In this document: in pieces, positions 60,893-64,000 of the stretch | Layout: each line of letters starts with the position of its first letter | How positions within the stretch are numbered: the stretch's first letter is position 1 | Source of the DNA: DSUN01 sp035527715 | Lineage (GTDB): Bacteria > Planctomycetota > PUPC01 > DSUN01 | Assembly: GCA_035527715.1 (NCBI GenBank) | Contig: DATKZY010000254.1 | Coordinates: forward strand, 1 to 64,000 | Length of the DNA: 64,000 bases | Direction of reading: 5' to 3' | Made by a program: the position numbers and the translations under genes | Notes under the pieces: generated by a model | Told to the model about the DNA's origin: nothing | Seen by the model: the letters and a program-made list of their open reading frames with translations, nothing else | The model's database searches: none

Positions 60893-63058
60893 ATGGTGAA
60901 AGCCGTTTGTTCCGCATGGCTGGCAGCAAGCCTCTTTGTCGCTGCGCAGGCAGGAGAACCCGCACAGGAGGCGGGCAACGTCCTCGCCTGGCTCCGCGTG
61001 GAAAAGAGCATCGAGGCGGGTGAGGAGCTTGACGGCGTGCCCTACATCTGGCTCGGGCGGGCAGACATCAGCCTCACGATTGACGTGCCGCCACAGCCGG
61101 GCCACGTGCTCGAGCTGTCGTGGGGCTCGAAGAACGACACCCGCGAGGGCGTGGCGACGATCAACGGCCAGCAGGTGAAGCTCCGCGCCGGCGGCTACAC
61201 GGGCTTCAAGCCCCTCCTCGTCCCCATCCCCGACAAGGTGGCCGGCCAGCGCTACGAGATCACCCTCGCCCACGCCGGGGAGAAGGCAGGCTTCATCTCG
61301 GGTGTCCGGCTGCTGGGCAAGGACAAGGTCGCCGCTGAGCCGCCTCCCGACCCGAAGGCTCCCGCCCACAAGGTCGCGCTCAAGCTCGCCGTGAGGGCGT
61401 TGCCGACAGGGCCGCCGCAGGGCGAGGCGTTCCCTGAGATGCAAAAGGTCTGGGACACCGCCCACCCCGCCCCCACGACGCCCCTGCCCGACGCGAAGCA
61501 GGAGGCGGCGTTCCGCCTCGCCGAGAAAAACGGGCGGCTCGCCAACGAGATGCTCTACCGCTGCCGCAAGTTCGTCGAGGGCTGGCTGGCCCAGGCGGAC
61601 CCGAAGACCGGCCTCATCCCCCGCAACCTCGGCGGCAGCCGCGACCAGTGGGTCATCAAGGACTCAGCGGCCGACAACTATCCGTTCATGGTCCTCACGT
61701 CGGCGCTCACGGACCGCGCGCTCTTCGAGGGGCGCATGCTCGACATGCTCCGCACCGAGGCGAAGCTCACGAGCCGTCTCGACCGCCTGGCCGACGACTG
61801 GAGTTTTTCCAAGCAGGCATTCGTCCGCGACGCACCCAACCTCCAGGCCATCATCTTCGGCTCGTCCGAGTACGTGAAGGACGGTCTCATTCCCCTCACC
61901 GAGTGGCTCGGCCCCAGCCCGTGGTGCGACCGGATGATCGGCCTCCTCGACGACCTCTTCAAGCACGCCGAGGTCAAGACCCCCTTCGGCGATATCACGA
62001 CCACCAACGTCGAGGTCAATGGCGACCAGCTCCAGGCCCTCTCCCGCGTCTTCTGGATGACGGGCGACAGGAAGTATCTCGAATGGGCGATCCGCATCGG
62101 CGACTACTACCTGCTCGGCGACAACCACCCGACGCGGAACTTCGCCAGCCTGCGCCTGCGCGACCACGGCTGCGAGGTCGTCTGCGGCCTCAGCGAGCTC
62201 TATCTCGCCGTCGCCCACGCGATGCCCGAGAAGAAGAAGGCATACGAAAAGCCCATCCACGAGATGCTCGACCGCATCCTCGAGGTCGGCCGCGACCCGC
62301 GCGGCATGCTCTACAACGCCATCAACCCCAAGGCCGGCACCCACGACAAAGGCATCTGCGACACCTGGGGCTACAACTACAACGGCGTCTACACCGTCTG
62401 GCTGCTCGACAAGACCGAGGCCTACCGCGACGCCATCCGCCACGTGCTGAAGCACCTGCCCGAGATGACGAGCTATCACTGGGGCTCGGCCGACGAATAC
62501 GCCGACTCCATCGAGGGCGCCATCAACCTCTACAACCGCGAGCCAGTGCCCGAGGCCACCGAGTGGATTGACAGCGAGATCCACGACATGTGGCGCGTGC
62601 AGAAGCCCGACGGCATCGTCGAGGGCTGGCACGGCGACGGCAACTCGGCCCGCACGGCCATCATGTACGCCCTGTGGAAAACCCAGGGCATCACCGTGCA
62701 GCCCTGGCGCGAAGACGTCCGCCTCGGCGCCGTGCTGCTTGCCGATTCCGAGTCACGCGTCACGCGTCACGCGTCAGGGAGGCTCTGCATCAGCCTCGTC
62801 GCCGCCAAGCCCTGGGAGGGCAAGCTCGTCTTCGACAAGCCGCGCCATAAGCTCAACATGCACATGCCCATGGACTACCCCCGCATCAACCAGTTCCCCG
62901 AGTGGTTCGTTGCCGAGGCCGACCGGCGCTATACTATCCGCAACCTGGCGACAGGCAAGGAATCGGCCCGCGCCGGCAAGGAGCTTCAGGACGGCATCCC
63001 CGTTGTCCTGGAGCCGGGCGTCGAGCTTCGGCTCGCCGCCGGCATCCAGAGCGAGTAG
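60893..63058 (+). CDS. Large exported protein with beta-sandwich and alpha-toroid domains
   Basis: A 721-residue protein with a signal peptide (VCSAWLAASLFVAAQAG). The N-terminal 150 residues look like a beta-sandwich (ISLTIDVPPQPGHVLELSW, PDKVAGQRYEITLAHAG), and the rest is an alpha/alpha barrel (LANEMLYRCRKFVEGWLAQ, MIGLLDDLFKHAEVKT, YNYNGVYTVWLLDKTEAYRD). I do not recognise a family; a carbohydrate-active enzyme is plausible. AAGGAGG is three bases before ATG 60893 and six before an in-frame GTG 60896. Oddity: at 62753-62776 the coding sequence contains the 7-base repeat TCACGCG x3 in frame, encoding SRVTRHAS. Confidence 0.75.
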   Translation: MVKAVCSAWLAASLFVAAQAGEPAQEAGNVLAWLRVEKSIEAGEELDGVPYIWLGRADISLTIDVPPQPGHVLELSWGSKNDTREGVATINGQQVKLRAGGYTGFKPLLVPIPDKVAGQRYEITLAHAGEKAGFISGVRLLGKDKVAAEPPPDPKAPAHKVALKLAVRALPTGPPQGEAFPEMQKVWDTAHPAPTTPLPDAKQEAAFRLAEKNGRLANEMLYRCRKFVEGWLAQADPKTGLIPRNLGGSRDQWVIKDSAADNYPFMVLTSALTDRALFEGRMLDMLRTEAKLTSRLDRLADDWSFSKQAFVRDAPNLQAIIFGSSEYVKDGLIPLTEWLGPSPWCDRMIGLLDDLFKHAEVKTPFGDITTTNVEVNGDQLQALSRVFWMTGDRKYLEWAIRIGDYYLLGDNHPTRNFASLRLRDHGCEVVCGLSELYLAVAHAMPEKKKAYEKPIHEMLDRILEVGRDPRGMLYNAINPKAGTHDKGICDTWGYNYNGVYTVWLLDKTEAYRDAIRHVLKHLPEMTSYHWGSADEYADSIEGAINLYNREPVPEATEWIDSEIHDMWRVQKPDGIVEGWHGDGNSARTAIMYALWKTQGITVQPWREDVRLGAVLLADSESRVTRHASGRLCISLVAAKPWEGKLVFDKPRHKLNMHMPMDYPRINQFPEWFVAEADRRYTIRNLATGKESARAGKELQDGIPVVLEPGVELRLAAGIQSE
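62753..62776. repeat. 7-base tandem repeat inside a coding sequence
   Basis: TCACGCG three times then TCA. It is the reverse complement, with two differences, of the intergenic unit at 19625-19648. Its 24 bases keep the reading frame of the exported protein gene. Confidence 0.85.
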
Positions 63059-63073
63059 AGAAGGGATAGCTCA

Positions 63074-63610
63074 ATGACTCGTCGGCTGTCTTGCTTCTCT
63101 GGCCTTGGGGGAATCGCGATGTTCGTCCTCGGCTGCACGCGCGTGCCGGCGGGCCTGACGCCGGTGGCGGGGTTCGACAGCCAGCGCTACCTGGGCACGT
63201 GGCACGAGATCGCGCGACTCGACCACTCGTTCGAGCGCGGCCTGACCAACGTGTCGGCCGAGTACACGGCGCGGCCCGACGGTGGCATCACCGTGGTCAA
63301 CCGCGGCTACGACCCGGCGGCGGGCAAGTGGCGCCAGGTGCGCGGCGTGGCGCGCTTCCGGGGCGACCGGGCGGTCGGCAGCCTGCGCGTTTGCTTCTTC
63401 TGGCCCTTCTGGGGCGGCTACCACGTCATTGCCCTCGACGAGAAGGACTATCGCTACGCGCTAGTCGCCGGCCCGTCGCGGTCCTACCTGTGGATTCTCG
63501 CGCGCGAGCCGAAGCTTGCGCCCGACGTTTACTCCGGCCTCGTGGCCAAGGCCAAGGAATGGGGCTTCGCGACCGAGAAGCTGATCCGCGTGGAACACGA
63601 CAGGAGATGA
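63074..63610 (+). CDS. Lipocalin (Blc-like), lipoprotein
   Basis: A 178-residue bacterial lipocalin that would bind fatty acids or lysophospholipids at the envelope. The start gives a lipoprotein signal with lipobox FVLGC. The lipocalin signature GTWHEIARLDHSFERG (GxW) follows, then VSAEYTARPDGGITVVNRGYD, VCFFWPFWGGYHVIALD and the YLWILARE strand typical of Blc. It is 15 bases after the large exported protein and overlaps or nearly overlaps the next gene, in the same operon. Confidence 0.95.
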   Translation: MTRRLSCFSGLGGIAMFVLGCTRVPAGLTPVAGFDSQRYLGTWHEIARLDHSFERGLTNVSAEYTARPDGGITVVNRGYDPAAGKWRQVRGVARFRGDRAVGSLRVCFFWPFWGGYHVIALDEKDYRYALVAGPSRSYLWILAREPKLAPDVYSGLVAKAKEWGFATEKLIRVEHDRR

Positions 63611-63612
63611 GA

Positions 63613-64000
63613 GTGGACGCACGAAGGTGGATGGCTGTCCGCAGGGCCGTCGTTGCGTGTGTGGCCATCTGCCTGTTCGCGGGCTGGGCCAGCGGCGCGG
63701 CGTTCATGAAGTGGGAGGATGCGGGCAAGGGCCTGCCGCTTGGGGAGAAGGGCGGCGTCCGCGAACTCGCCGTCGGCGGCTCGCCGCCGCTCCTGTTCGC
63801 CATCGTGGATGGCGTTGGGCTGCTCAAGTCAACGGACACGGGCAATTCGTGGGCAGCCGTCGAGGGCGATGCGGCCTGCCTGAAGGAGCCGTACGCCGTG
63901 GCCGTGGCGCCGGACGGCAAGGCCGCCTTCGCGGCTTCGGCCACGCCGAAGACGGGGCTGTGGCGGAGCACCGACGGCGGCAAGTCGTGGGCGAAGTGCG
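63613..64000 (+). CDS. Exported BNR/Asp-box repeat protein, 3' truncated by the window
   Basis: Incomplete at its 3' end, 129 complete codons visible. The GTG at 63613 is six bases after AGGAG; an ATG at 63607 overlaps the lipocalin stop (ATGA) but sits directly on the ribosome site. A signal peptide follows (RAVVACVAICLFAGWASG). Two Asp-box motifs are visible, STDTGNSW and STDGGKSW, within beta-propeller-like repeats (LFAIVDGVGLLK). Sialidase-like or photosystem-stability-factor-like propellers fit; the sialidase catalytic residues cannot be judged from this part. Confidence 0.82.
   Translation, partial: MDARRWMAVRRAVVACVAICLFAGWASGAAFMKWEDAGKGLPLGEKGGVRELAVGGSPPLLFAIVDGVGLLKSTDTGNSWAAVEGDAACLKEPYAVAVAPDGKAAFAASATPKTGLWRSTDGGKSWAKC

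Overview
This is a high-GC bacterial chromosome segment (most 60-base rows I counted are 63-72% G+C). The gene content points to Planctomycetota or a close PVC relative: a DUF1549/DUF1553 protein with a DUF1501 protein and a PPC-domain protein, a Tat-exported sulfatase, a GH127 enzyme, a bacterial V-type ATPase, a CusA-type metal pump whose adaptor carries Cys/His repeats, and many secreted proteins. I see no rRNA, tRNA, CRISPR array, integrase or transposase gene.

Layout. 1-4957: an adenine-N6 DNA methyltransferase, then a low-GC two-gene unit (protein kinase fused to a P-loop ATPase, plus an unrecognised partner), then a cut-off second copy of the methyltransferase 3' end. 5149-10635 (minus): PPC protein, DUF1501 protein, DUF1549/DUF1553 protein. 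10769-16410 (plus): CocE-type hydrolase, GH127, sulfatase. 16650-21947 (plus): nadC, a lipoprotein archaemetzincin, a YchF-like ATPase, two GT4 glycosyltransferases. 21954-26218 (minus): gap-pgk-rpe-unknown-accD operon. 26491-34750 (minus): Gfo/Idh/MocA oxidoreductase and a four-gene metal efflux operon. 35125-45776 (minus): Asp/Glu racemase, then a V-ATPase operon that begins with a PTS EIIA-like gene and ends with a universal stress protein. 45889-48374 (minus): prenyltransferase-fold protein and DegT aminotransferase. 48607-52784 (plus): ATP-grasp-like protein, two tandem pilin-like membrane proteins, DUF296 protein, URO-D-family protein. 52788-55964 (minus): giant TPR protein. 56473-64000 (plus): HypE-like protein, sugar phosphate isomerase-like protein, DPM-type glycosyltransferase and a run of exported proteins cut by the window end.

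Two observations stand out. First, at 37-4957 the last third of the intact methyltransferase has the low GC of the kinase/ATPase unit beside it, while the orphan 3' fragment on the far side has host-like GC. This is what a roughly 4-kb cassette would leave if it inserted into a resident methyltransferase and rebuilt the gene with its own 3' end. The cargo (kinase-ATPase fusion plus unknown alpha/beta protein) resembles defence-type cargo and may be an undescribed system. Second, many intergenic gaps hold near-perfect palindromes of several unrelated sequence families. Some reach into genes and supply a stop codon, a C-terminus or an in-frame insertion.

Starts were chosen from ribosome binding sites, overlaps and family N-termini, and often differ from the longest open frame. 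Long antisense frames are common here because of the high GC and were left out. Family calls come from motifs read by eye; no database search was run.
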